The notes under the pieces were generated by a model. That model saw only the letters and a program-made list of their open reading frames with translations, was not told the origin of the DNA and ran no database searches. This document shows, in pieces, positions 7,905-14,652 of a stretch of DNA of 18,200 bases; the first letter of the stretch is position 1, and every line of letters starts with the position of its first letter. Made by a program: the position numbers and the translations under genes. Origin of the DNA: SIG587 sp045649505 (GTDB lineage: Bacteria > Bacillota > Clostridia > Oscillospirales > Acutalibacteraceae); NCBI GenBank assembly GCA_045649505.1, contig JAZRQA010000001.1:1-18200 (forward strand), given 5' to 3'.

Positions 7905-8281
7905 ATTTTATGCTCAAATTCGTTCCATATTATAGAAAACAGTTCATTTTTTCTAATGTGATTCCCACACATATGTAAATAACCGAAAAGCACCTCAAGC
8001 CCCGTAGCAATATGATATTCCTGCACGGTGACACTTTTAGGGGTTGAATGGGTATGAAAATTTCTGCCGCGACGGAAAATTTCCAGTTCCTCCTCTAAAA
8101 GATGTGGCTCGATAAGCTTAAAGGCAGAAACCTGTGCAGCGGCACTTACAAGCTTTACCGAAAGGCGGTGCAGTTCTCCCGAAGGACGGGAAACGCTGCT
8201 GAGCCGCTCACGCACAAGAAGCCCGTACACTGCATCACCCACAAAGGCGAGGGCGGCGGGATTAAGTTGTTTAGCGTTCAT
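7901..8281 (-). CDS. mrnC: Mini-ribonuclease III
   Basis: Mini-III is a small dimeric RNase III-fold enzyme that matures the 23S rRNA ends in Bacillota. The 126-residue product consists only of the catalytic domain and lacks a dsRNA-binding domain. It shows LAFVGDAVYGLLVRE with the expected metal-binding Asp16, RRGRN at 70-74 and TGLEVLFGYLH with the second conserved acid, Glu96. The ATG at 8281 has GGGAG seven bases upstream and follows the obgE stop by 11 bases, so the two are probably co-transcribed. In Bacillus the gene sits beside cysS; here it lies with GTPase and ribosomal genes, a different but functionally sensible setting. Confidence 0.94.
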   Translation of the reverse strand: MNAKQLNPAALAFVGDAVYGLLVRERLSSVSRPSGELHRLSVKLVSAAAQVSAFKLIEPHLLEEELEIFRRGRNFHTHSTPKSVTVQEYHIATGLEVLFGYLHMCGNHIRKNELFSIIWNEFEHKI

Positions 8282-8292
8282 ATATTTTCTCC

Positions 8293-9570
8293 CTACGGAA
8301 CATAATCAAACTCAACATCGTAAACACTTACGGTGTCGCCCTCTTTAACGCCCGCCTTGACAAGAGCGTCAATAATACCTGAACTTCTGAGTACCCTTTC
8401 AAAGTACTGCAAGGATTCGTAATCGTCGGGGTTGATATCTGCCATAACCTTTAAAAGCCAGGGGGCGTCCTCAACCATATACACGCCCTCAATTACGCGA
8501 ATATTAAAGGTACGGTTGTTTGAAGGCATTGTGTAGTCAACCGCGGGCGCCGCCTCGGGCTCATATCGCTTAACGGGAGGCAGCTTTGCAAGTTCAGCCG
8601 CAACGGCGTTTATAAGCTCGCCTGTGCCCTCGGAAATTGCCGCCATTATGGGGAAAAACTGATAGCCCCTACCCTCAAAAAATTTACGGTATTCCTCGAT
8701 TTGCTCCTCTTCAACAAGGTCGCATTTATTTGCAACAACTATCTGTGTGCGACTGCTTAGTTCCTCGCTGAACACAGCAAGCTCTTTATTTATAGTTTCA
8801 AAATCCTCGATAGGGTCCCTGCCCTCACTTCCCGAAATATCAAGCACATGGAGAAGCATTCGGCAACGCTCAACATGGCGTAAAAACTCATGGCCGAGTC
8901 CCACGCCTTCGCCTGCGCCCTCAATAAGGCCCGGAATATCAGCCATAACAAAGGAGCTGCCCTCACCAAGTGATACAACGCCCAACACGGGGGTAAGGGT
9001 AGTAAAATGATAGTTGGCGATTTTGGGCTTTGCCTGACTTACCACCGAAACAAGTGTGGATTTTCCAACATTCGGAAATCCAATAAGTCCGACATCTGCA
9101 AGAAGCTTAAGCTCCAAAGTAACATCAAGCTCCTCACCGGGGTTGCCCGCCTTAGCAAAGCGGGGTACCTGACGAGTGGAGGTGGCAAAATGCTGATTTC
9201 CCCAGCCGCCGTTACCGCCCTTGGCTATTACAACAGGCTCACTATCCGAAATATCGGCAATAATTCTACCTGTTTCCTGCTCCTTTATAAGGGTTCCGCG
9301 GGGGACCCTTATAATAAGGTCGGGGGCGCGTTTACCGGTACAGCGTGAAGCACCGCCGTTTTGGCCGTTTTCGGCGCAGTATTTGCGCTTATAGCGAAAA
9401 TCCGCAAGAGTGGACAGGTTATCGTCTGCCACAAAAAGGATGTTACCGCCTCTGCCACCGTCACCGCCGTCAGGTCCGCCAGCCGCAACATATTTTTCCC
9501 TATGAAAGGAAACAGCGCCGTTACCGCCACAGCCCGCCTTTAAGTGTATATTTGCTATATCTACAAACAT
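8293..9570 (-). CDS. obgE: Obg GTPase (ribosome assembly / CgtA)
   Basis: Obg is an essential GTPase that binds the large ribosomal subunit during assembly and links it to growth and stress signals; in Bacillus it also affects sporulation. The 425 residues divide into the glycine-rich Obg fold (1-158), the G domain and a C-terminal OCT domain (about 350-425). The G motifs are all present: GFPNVGKS at 164-171, switch I TTLTP at 190-194, DIPG at 211-214 and NKCD at 281-284. The G5 loop reads AAISEG rather than SA-x. The ATG at 9570 has GGAG seven bases upstream. A terminator separates it from rpmA, so it needs its own promoter or read-through; the AT-rich stretch at 9585-9607 could hold a -10 element, but I see no clear pair. 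Confidence 0.97.
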   Translation of the reverse strand: MFVDIANIHLKAGCGGNGAVSFHREKYVAAGGPDGGDGGRGGNILFVADDNLSTLADFRYKRKYCAENGQNGGASRCTGKRAPDLIIRVPRGTLIKEQETGRIIADISDSEPVVIAKGGNGGWGNQHFATSTRQVPRFAKAGNPGEELDVTLELKLLADVGLIGFPNVGKSTLVSVVSQAKPKIANYHFTTLTPVLGVVSLGEGSSFVMADIPGLIEGAGEGVGLGHEFLRHVERCRMLLHVLDISGSEGRDPIEDFETINKELAVFSEELSSRTQIVVANKCDLVEEEQIEEYRKFFEGRGYQFFPIMAAISEGTGELINAVAAELAKLPPVKRYEPEAAPAVDYTMPSNNRTFNIRVIEGVYMVEDAPWLLKVMADINPDDYESLQYFERVLRSSGIIDALVKAGVKEGDTVSVYDVEFDYVP

Positions 9571-9606
9571 AATTTCTCTCCGTTTTTGGAATTAGTATGT
9601 GTATAT

Positions 9607-9641
9607 ATAAAAAAATAATCCGGGTGAAATATCACCCGGAT
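9607..9641 (-). terminator. intrinsic terminator after rpmA
   Basis: A perfect 10-base-pair GC-rich stem (9618-9627 with 9632-9641, ATCCGGGTGA and its complement) closes a four-base loop. On the minus strand it is followed by a U-rich tract (complement of 9607-9617). It starts about ten bases after the rpmA stop and would end the rplU-prp-rpmA transcript. Confidence 0.9.
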
Positions 9642-9650
9642 GTGGCATTT

Positions 9651-9935
9651 TTACTGCTCTACAGCGTAAATGCTGACCTGCTTACGGTCACGGCCGATGC
9701 GTTCAAACTTTACCTTGCCGTCAATAAGAGCGAACAGGGTATCATCCGATCCGCGGCCTACATTATTACCCGGATGGATATGTGTACCTCTCTGGCGAAC
9801 TAAAATGTTACCTGCCAGAACAAACTGCCCGTCAGCACGCTTAACGCCAAGGCGCTTAGCCTCACTGTCACGGCCGTTCTTGGTAGAACCCATACCTTTT
9901 TTATGAGCAAACAACTGAATGTTTATCTTTAACAT
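9651..9935 (-). CDS. rpmA: 50S ribosomal protein L27 (with cleavable N-terminal extension)
   Basis: L27 is a large-subunit protein whose N-terminal tail reaches the peptidyl transferase centre. The 94-residue product starts with the extension MLKINIQLF, followed by AHKKGMGSTKNGRDSEAKRLG, the normal mature start. In Firmicutes this extension is removed by the Prp protease between Phe and Ala (Phe9/Ala10 here), exposing the functional tail. The prp gene lies immediately upstream, which supports that processing. The start has the best ribosome binding site in the cluster, GGAGGTG five bases before the ATG, embedded in the last codons of prp; the gap to prp is two bases. Confidence 0.97.
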   Translation of the reverse strand: MLKINIQLFAHKKGMGSTKNGRDSEAKRLGVKRADGQFVLAGNILVRQRGTHIHPGNNVGRGSDDTLFALIDGKVKFERIGRDRKQVSIYAVEQ

Positions 9936-9937
9936 AA

Positions 9938-10246
9938 CTACACCTCCGAAATAACATCAATGTTTTTTGGATATTGGCCCTTGAGCTGCTCTAAATGGAG
10001 CTTAAGACCTGCCAGAACTGCAAGGGTAGCATCACTTGGTGCCTTTACGGTGAGCTGCATTTCTGCCTCATCAACCGTTATATCTGCATTATCTCCAATA
10101 ATTTCGGTTATAGTGTTAGCCGTCATATATGCCGCGGAGGAAACCGCTGAGCAAACTATACGACCTTGCTCATCATCACCGTTTTTCGAGGAATGTCCCG
10201 ATATAATAAACCCTGCAGGTTCGACGAAAAATTCTACTTTAGTCAT
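9938..10246 (-). CDS. prp: ribosomal-processing cysteine protease Prp (YsxB family)
   Basis: Prp removes the N-terminal extension of L27 in Bacillota and is essential where studied. The 102-residue protein is the usual size and shows the two catalytic residues: His18 in SGHS and Cys32 in the IVCSAVSSAAYMTAN helix. The gene lies between rplU and rpmA, its standard place, six bases after the rplU stop. I see no good Shine-Dalgarno sequence before the ATG at 10246, so translation probably depends on ribosomes finishing rplU. That would keep protease levels low compared with its ribosomal neighbours. The ysxB name is used for the same family. Confidence 0.95.
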   Translation of the reverse strand: MTKVEFFVEPAGFIISGHSSKNGDDEQGRIVCSAVSSAAYMTANTITEIIGDNADITVDEAEMQLTVKAPSDATLAVLAGLKLHLEQLKGQYPKNIDVISEV

Positions 10247-10252
10247 AGGTAA

Positions 10253-10558
10253 TTAACCGATTTCGGTAATCTGTACCTTAGTATAGGGCTGTCTGTGACC
10301 CATTTTGCGGGCACTACCCTTTTTGGGCTTGTAGGTGAAGACTGTAATCTTCTTACCCTTACCGTTCTTAACAACGGTACCCTTAACGAAAGCGTCTTTA
10401 ACATAGGGCTTGCCTACCTTTAAGGTAGTGTTCTTAACAGCGATAACCTTATCAAAGGTAACCTCTTCACCCTCAGCAGCGTTTAACTTCTCAACGAAGA
10501 TAACGTCACCGTTTTCTACACGGTACTGCTTTCCGCCGGTTTCGATAATTGCGTACAT
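10253..10558 (-). CDS. rplU: 50S ribosomal protein L21
   Basis: L21 is an assembly protein of the 50S subunit that contacts 23S rRNA. The 101-residue product starts MYAIIETGGKQYRVENGD and ends with the conserved GHRQPYTKVQITEIG block. The frame is also open from a GTG at 10570, giving four extra residues. The ATG at 10558 is chosen because family members begin MYAII, and AGGTG lies nine bases before it. The gene is first in a three-gene unit behind a near-consensus promoter and a structured leader, so L21 feedback on the leader is likely. Confidence 0.96.
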   Translation of the reverse strand: MYAIIETGGKQYRVENGDVIFVEKLNAAEGEEVTFDKVIAVKNTTLKVGKPYVKDAFVKGTVVKNGKGKKITVFTYKPKKGSARKMGHRQPYTKVQITEIG

Positions 10559-10570
10559 TTCTTTTGGCAC

Positions 10571-10654
10571 CTGCCTTAATTATGATCTCGCTACAGTAAG
10601 GCGTGCACCCCCCTAAAAAAGGCGCAACTTAAAAAGCCTTCAATATGCGGCTTT
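10571..10654 (-). ncRNA. probable ribosomal L21 leader RNA
   Basis: The transcript leader of rplU starts, within a base or two, at a 6-base-pair hairpin (10649-10654 pairing with 10633-10638, AAAGCC/GGCTTT). It continues through a G-rich single strand (AGGGGGGTGCAC) and ends in a second hairpin, GCCTTA (10597-10602) with TAAGGC (10573-10578), just before the rplU ribosome binding site. Structured leaders of this kind upstream of rplU-prp-rpmA are known in Firmicutes as the L21 leader family and are thought to bind L21. The match is judged by position and stems, not by a covariance model. Confidence 0.6.
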
Positions 10655-10657
10655 ACG

Positions 10658-10686
10658 AGTATACCATCTTTTCCCCTATTTGTCAA
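10658..10686 (-). promoter_or_regulatory. sigma-A promoter of rplU-prp-rpmA
   Basis: On the minus strand a perfect TTGACA (10681-10686) is followed by a 17-base spacer and TATACT (10658-10663). The start of transcription would be near 10651, giving a leader of about 93 bases before the rplU ATG. The AT-rich stretch just upstream (10687-10710) could act as an UP element, as expected for a ribosomal protein promoter. Confidence 0.9.
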
Positions 10687-10743
10687 CAATTATTTTTCCA
10701 TAAAAAATATAAATGATGTTTTGCAAAAAAGGAGTAGGCTAAA

Positions 10744-10774
10744 ATTAACATTCCCGCGAAAATCACGGGAATGT
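10744..10774 (-). terminator. intrinsic terminator after the alpha-galactosidase gene
   Basis: The stem pairs 10748-10759 with 10763-10774 (core ACATTCCCG/CGGGAATGT) around a three-base loop. One inner pair is a C-A mismatch if read on the plus strand but a G-U pair in minus-strand RNA, which fits transcription of the minus strand. The following tract on that strand is TTAATTTT, a modest U run. It lies about 20 bases after the stop of the alpha-galactosidase gene. Confidence 0.8.
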
Positions 10775-10794
10775 CTTTTTACTTATATACGGGT

Positions 10795-12951
10795 TTATTG
10801 CTTTTCTAAAACAATAATTTCGCTTTTATAATCACAGTTTGGGGCAAACTCAAGGCCAAAGTTCATAAGGAAATCACCGCCGTAAAGCTTATCGGTACCC
10901 TCAACGCGGTAGACCGCATTGCTGTCAAGCCCCTGAAGCTTTATTATTTCACGCGGGGAGGAAACATGACAACGCTGAACATAGTAGCAAACCACGCATT
11001 TATCCTTTTGGGGCGCGATAAACTCCAGAGCAACGGTATCACCCTCAAAAGGAGATTTAAGTCTATAAAGGTCACCCTTGTGGAATACCTCGCGCAGCTT
11101 TTTATGATTTTCAACCGCCTCGCGGGAAAGCTGTTTTTCCTCCTCGGTCATTTTAGTGGTATCAAGCTCAAATCCAAGCTGACCGGGCAGGGCTACATTA
11201 GCGCGGAAATCGAAGGGGGTAGTTCTTCCTGTCTGATGATTGGGTACTGCTGAGATGTGCGCACCCATTGCGCTGTAGGGATAGCAGATACTTGTACCGT
11301 ACTGAATTGAAAGACGCTCAACGGCATCGGAATCGTCACTTGTCCAGATCTGTGGCATATAGTGGAGCATTCCTGCATCAAAACGTCCGCCGCCGCCGGC
11401 GCAGCTTTCGAAAAGCACGTCAGGATTGCGGGAAATAATCTCCTCCATTACCCTATAAAGGCCGACAATATATTTATATGTACCGCCGTACGGCATATCG
11501 GACATATTACGGTTGAAATCCCATTTTACGTACTCGATATTGGCGCTTGCAAGTACATTGCACACGCTTTCAATCACATAATCCTGAACATCCTTTCTTG
11601 ACATATCAAGGATAAGCTGATCTCTGTAGCGTGACGGCTCGACATTACCTGTGGGCATACGCCAATCGGGATGGGCTCTGAAAAGATCACTGTTTTCAGA
11701 TATCATTTCAGGCTCGAACCACAAACCGAAGCGCATACCGAGGGCATTCACCTTCTCGGCAAGACCCTTAAGACCGCTGGGCAGCTTTTCAAGGTTTACT
11801 ACCCAGTCACCAAGTGAGCATTTAGCGTTGTTACGTACACCAAACCAGCCGTCATCAAGCACCATAAGGTCAAGGTTAAGCTCCTTTGCAGCCGTAGCAA
11901 TATCTACTATCTTTTCTTCGTTAAAATCAAAATATGTACCTTCCCAGTTATTTATAAGCACATCTCGTTCCACATCACGGTACTTGCCGCGGCACAGACG
12001 CTCACGGTATAGCTTATGGTAAATGCGGGACATACCGCTTATACCCTCATTGGAATATACCATAACAACCTCGGGCGCGGTAAAGCTTTCTGAGCTCTTT
12101 AAGGTTTCGCTGAACGCGGTGGGGTTAATGCCCATAAATGCTCTTGTGCAACGGTAGGTGTCGGTCTGGGCGCCGCCTATAAAGTTGCCCGAATACACAA
12201 AATTAACGCCGAAGGCATCGCCGCGTGTCTCGGTAGTATCCTTATCAAGAAGGGCATAGAACGGATTGCGCATATGGCCGCTCACTCCGCGAAGGCTCTC
12301 AATACTCACATTTCCGTTTATAAGGGGAGCGCGGGAAACAAAGCGCTCCATTGCCCAAGCACCTGTTAAGGTTAGTATATCAAAGTCCCTACCTCGGATA
12401 TCAACATTCATACTGTATATGCGGTCTATTTCTACATCATCCTTGCCGACATTTTCAAGGCGCACGCTGCGGGTTATGGCATCGTACTCATCAAAAACGC
12501 TGTAGGACAAATATAAATTGAGGTTATTGAGTTTATCACTAAGCTTTATAATAAGGGTGGAAACACTGTCCCCTGACTCACAGTATGTGGAGGGAAGGTT
12601 GCAAAGTGCAGGCTTACCCTCAACTATTTCATAACTATCGTAACGGAAGTCTCCAACAGCCGACCTGTCTGCATAACGAAGCACCATAGAGGGCTCACGG
12701 GCATCGGTGGTACCGTAAGGAGAGTATTCAAGCGGAATAACATCCTCGGTGTAGTCCTCGTTAAGTCTTCTTGAAACTGCCGCGTGACGGCGTTTTTTAT
12801 CGGCAACTACGGTATCAATACTATCAATGTGGGTAATCTTACCGCCCCAGTGCAGGTGCACCAAAACAGTATCGTTTAAAACTCCCATAATGTAGCTTGT
12901 ATTTTTTGTGTAGAGATAAAAAATACTGTTTTTTTCATCAAATTTAATCAT
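10795..12951 (-). CDS. alpha-galactosidase, glycoside hydrolase family 36
   Basis: The enzyme should release terminal alpha-1,6-galactose from sugars of the raffinose or melibiose type. The 718-residue length fits the bacterial GH36 enzymes that have an N-terminal beta-sandwich, a central TIM barrel and a C-terminal beta domain. The catalytic nucleophile is Asp478 in YVKWDFNRNMSD and the acid/base is probably Asp542 in IWTSDDSDAVERL. MVLDDGWFG (363-371) and SCAGGGGRFD (516-525) are further family motifs. There is no signal peptide, so it is cytoplasmic and needs imported sugar. The ATG at 12951 has GGGAGG eight bases upstream and overlaps the permease gene by eight bases, tying its translation to a metal transporter. 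No sugar transporter or regulator is nearby. Activity on other alpha-galactosides is possible. Confidence 0.95.
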   Translation of the reverse strand: MIKFDEKNSIFYLYTKNTSYIMGVLNDTVLVHLHWGGKITHIDSIDTVVADKKRRHAAVSRRLNEDYTEDVIPLEYSPYGTTDAREPSMVLRYADRSAVGDFRYDSYEIVEGKPALCNLPSTYCESGDSVSTLIIKLSDKLNNLNLYLSYSVFDEYDAITRSVRLENVGKDDVEIDRIYSMNVDIRGRDFDILTLTGAWAMERFVSRAPLINGNVSIESLRGVSGHMRNPFYALLDKDTTETRGDAFGVNFVYSGNFIGGAQTDTYRCTRAFMGINPTAFSETLKSSESFTAPEVVMVYSNEGISGMSRIYHKLYRERLCRGKYRDVERDVLINNWEGTYFDFNEEKIVDIATAAKELNLDLMVLDDGWFGVRNNAKCSLGDWVVNLEKLPSGLKGLAEKVNALGMRFGLWFEPEMISENSDLFRAHPDWRMPTGNVEPSRYRDQLILDMSRKDVQDYVIESVCNVLASANIEYVKWDFNRNMSDMPYGGTYKYIVGLYRVMEEIISRNPDVLFESCAGGGGRFDAGMLHYMPQIWTSDDSDAVERLSIQYGTSICYPYSAMGAHISAVPNHQTGRTTPFDFRANVALPGQLGFELDTTKMTEEEKQLSREAVENHKKLREVFHKGDLYRLKSPFEGDTVALEFIAPQKDKCVVCYYVQRCHVSSPREIIKLQGLDSNAVYRVEGTDKLYGGDFLMNFGLEFAPNCDYKSEIIVLEKQ

Positions 12952-13786
12952 TTCTAAAGCCTCCCAAAGCCTTTGATTTTATATATCCTGCAAGGGCAAA
13001 CAAGCCGAATACAATGATATTTACACAAACGATTCCCGCGCCTGCAGGGGTATTAAAGTAATAGGATAAAACAATTCCCACAATAAAGCTTCCCACCGAA
13101 ACCGCAGCGGCACACACCGTTACACTTCGAAAGCTTTTAAACAACCTCATTGCGGTCAGTGACGGAAAAATTATAAGCGCCGAAATAAGCAGCGCGCCCA
13201 TAAGCCGCATACCAAGCACCACCGTAACGGCAGTAAGCAAAGCGATTAAAACATTGTAAAGCCCCGCCCTTATTCCCGAAGCACGGGCAAAGGTTTCATC
13301 AAAGGTTACAGCGAAAATTCGGTTATACAAAAATACAAAGAGAATTAAAACTATACTGCACAGCATAACGCTAAGCGTAACATCGCTACCGCTGACCGAA
13401 AGAATACTGCCGAACATATAGTTGTAAATATCTACATTCATACCCGTTGTGAAGGACACCGCCATAACGCCCACGGCAAGGGCACCTGTGGAGAGTATGG
13501 CTATCGCACTGTCCCCTTTTATTTTACTGCTTGCACTTATTCGCAACAGTAAAAACGCGGCAAGCACCACCACGGGTATCGCAATTTTCAGCGGGGCAAG
13601 GTTTGCCGCCGTAGCAACCGCCATCGCCCCGAAGGCGACATGGGAAAGCCCGTCACCTATCATTGAATATTTTTTAAGCACAAGACTTACGCCAAGAAGC
13701 GCGGCGCAAAGGGCAACAAATATACCCGCTATTACAGCGCGGCGCAAAAAGGCGTAGGAAAAAAGCTCGGTTACTATATCAAACAC
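12944..13786 (-). CDS. znuB: metal (zinc/manganese) ABC transporter permease
   Basis: A permease of the ABC-3 family, which moves Zn2+, Mn2+ or Fe2+ inward. The product is 280 residues with about eight hydrophobic helices and typical segments: LLGVSLVLKKYSMIGDGLSHVAFGAMA, then MFGSIL, then MRLMGALLISALIIFPSLTA. The frame is open to 13870, but residues before 13786 are Cys/Arg-rich and overlap the ATPase gene. The GTG at 13786 has AGGGGG about eight bases upstream and makes a compact eight-base overlap with the ATPase stop (GTGTTTGA). An ATG at 13810 is possible but lacks a ribosome binding site. The metal cannot be told from the sequence; zinc is the commonest assignment for such pairs. No solute-binding protein gene is adjacent. 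Confidence 0.88.
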   Translation of the reverse strand: MFDIVTELFSYAFLRRAVIAGIFVALCAALLGVSLVLKKYSMIGDGLSHVAFGAMAVATAANLAPLKIAIPVVVLAAFLLLRISASSKIKGDSAIAILSTGALAVGVMAVSFTTGMNVDIYNYMFGSILSVSGSDVTLSVMLCSIVLILFVFLYNRIFAVTFDETFARASGIRAGLYNVLIALLTAVTVVLGMRLMGALLISALIIFPSLTAMRLFKSFRSVTVCAAAVSVGSFIVGIVLSYYFNTPAGAGIVCVNIIVFGLFALAGYIKSKALGGFRND

Positions 13787-14465
13787 CCTTTTCGCCCCCT
13801 TGCGCAACATAATCAGCGGCTGTGCCGAAGAACGCGGGCGTATTCCGCAGATGCAGTATATGGCTTGCATACTTTTCGGCTGCGGCTATATCGTGGGACA
13901 CCGTGATAACGGTCATACCCTCGTTATTAAGCTGAGCAATAAGCTCGTAAAAATCCCTTGTGACCTTGTTGTCAAGCCCTACGGTAGGCTCATCAAGCAG
14001 AAGCACTCTACCTGCGGCGCACAGTGCTCTTGCGAGCAGCACGCGCTGCTGCTGACCGCCCGAAAGTTCACCAAAGCATTTGTTTTTTAGCTGTTCAATA
14101 TGCAATCTGCGCATATTGGTCACAGCCGTTTTTTTCTGCTTTTTTGTATAAAAAGGAATTATTCCCATTTTATTCAGACATCCCGAAAGCACAACCTCAA
14201 ACACGCTTGCGGGAAAATCGGTATAAGAAAGTGTACTTTGTGGCAGATAGCCTATCTCACGGGGTTTAAGTCCCTCGCCGTAATCAATTCTTCCGCCGCT
14301 TACCGCTTTAAGATTTAAAAGAGCCTTGATAAGTGTACTTTTGCCCGAGCCGTTCTCGCCCACGATGCAAAGATAGTCCCCTTTATTAACGCTAAAAGAA
14401 ACTCCGCTTAATACCACCTTATTTTCATAGGAAAGCTTTACATTTTCACAGCTTATCAGGGACAC
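13779..14465 (-). CDS. znuC: metal (zinc/manganese) ABC transporter ATP-binding protein
   Basis: The cytoplasmic ATPase partner of the permease that follows. The 228-residue protein has every ABC motif: Walker A GENGSGKST (36-44), Q-loop Gln76, signature LSGGQ (134-138), Walker B VLLLDE (154-159), D-loop GLD and His191. The segment FPASVFEVVLSGCLNK after the Q-loop resembles ZnuC, MntB and AdcC proteins rather than sugar or peptide ATPases. The start is GTG at 14465, with AAGGTG six bases upstream. It is the first gene of a three-gene unit behind a near-perfect promoter. No substrate-binding lipoprotein gene precedes it, so that subunit is encoded elsewhere or borrowed. Confidence 0.9.
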   Translation of the reverse strand: MSLISCENVKLSYENKVVLSGVSFSVNKGDYLCIVGENGSGKSTLIKALLNLKAVSGGRIDYGEGLKPREIGYLPQSTLSYTDFPASVFEVVLSGCLNKMGIIPFYTKKQKKTAVTNMRRLHIEQLKNKCFGELSGGQQQRVLLARALCAAGRVLLLDEPTVGLDNKVTRDFYELIAQLNNEGMTVITVSHDIAAAEKYASHILHLRNTPAFFGTAADYVAQGGEKGV

Positions 14466-14491
14466 TTATCACACCTTCTCTCAATATTTGA

Positions 14492-14520
14492 ATTATAAAA
14501 TGAAATAGGTTAAAAGTCAA
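14492..14520 (-). promoter_or_regulatory. sigma-A promoter of the metal transporter / alpha-galactosidase unit
   Basis: Minus-strand TTGACT (14515-14520) and a perfect TATAAT (14492-14497) are separated by 17 bases. Transcription would begin near 14485, about 20 bases before the GTG start. A second TTGACT lies 13 bases further upstream (14528-14533). I could not recognise a clear Zur, MntR or AdcR palindrome. Confidence 0.88.
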
Positions 14521-14546
14521 TAAAAACAGTCAAAATGATATTTTAT

Positions 14547-14573
14547 TCTAATAAGTAAGGCAGCATCTAATAA
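14547..14573. repeat. 8-base direct repeat upstream of the metal transporter promoter
   Basis: TCTAATAA occurs at 14547-14554 and again at 14566-14573, a 19-base period (about two helical turns), some 27-53 bases upstream of the -35 box. It may be a tandem protein-binding site, but in AT-rich DNA chance occurrence is quite possible. Confidence 0.35.
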
Positions 14574-14593
14574 ATAATAAAAATTCTATTGCA

Positions 14594-14633
14594 GCAAAAA
14601 ACAACCCGAAGATAAATTTATCTTCGGGTTGTT
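14594..14633 (-). terminator. strong intrinsic terminator after the SleB-like gene
   Basis: A perfect 17-base inverted repeat (14600-14616 with 14617-14633, arms containing ACAACCCGAAGAT) is followed on the minus strand by a run of T residues (complement of 14596-14601). It lies about 20 bases beyond the stop of the SleB-like gene and would close the phage-like cassette before the metal transporter promoter. Confidence 0.92.
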
Positions 14634-14652
14634 GCATAATTGTTTATTTATT

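Noticed and set aside
7929..7957. Promoter for the yitT-like gene inside mrnC (TATAAT at 7929-7934)
   Set aside because: The -10 box is perfect but the matching -35 position reads ATTAGA or CATTAG, and the terminator lies downstream of it. Kept only as a remark.
11651..12022. Open frame of 123 codons on the plus strand opposite the alpha-galactosidase gene
   Set aside because: Ser/Arg-rich shadow of the opposite strand with no ribosome binding site or family match.
13787..13870. Longer N-terminus of the znuB-like permease
   Set aside because: Cys/Arg-rich residues read from within znuC; the GTG at 13786 has a ribosome binding site and a compact overlap.
14466..14652. Search for an attachment site or integrase remnant at the edge of the phage-like cassette
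   Set aside because: Only a terminator, a promoter and short direct repeats were seen. No tRNA end or repeat long enough for an att site is visible in the window.
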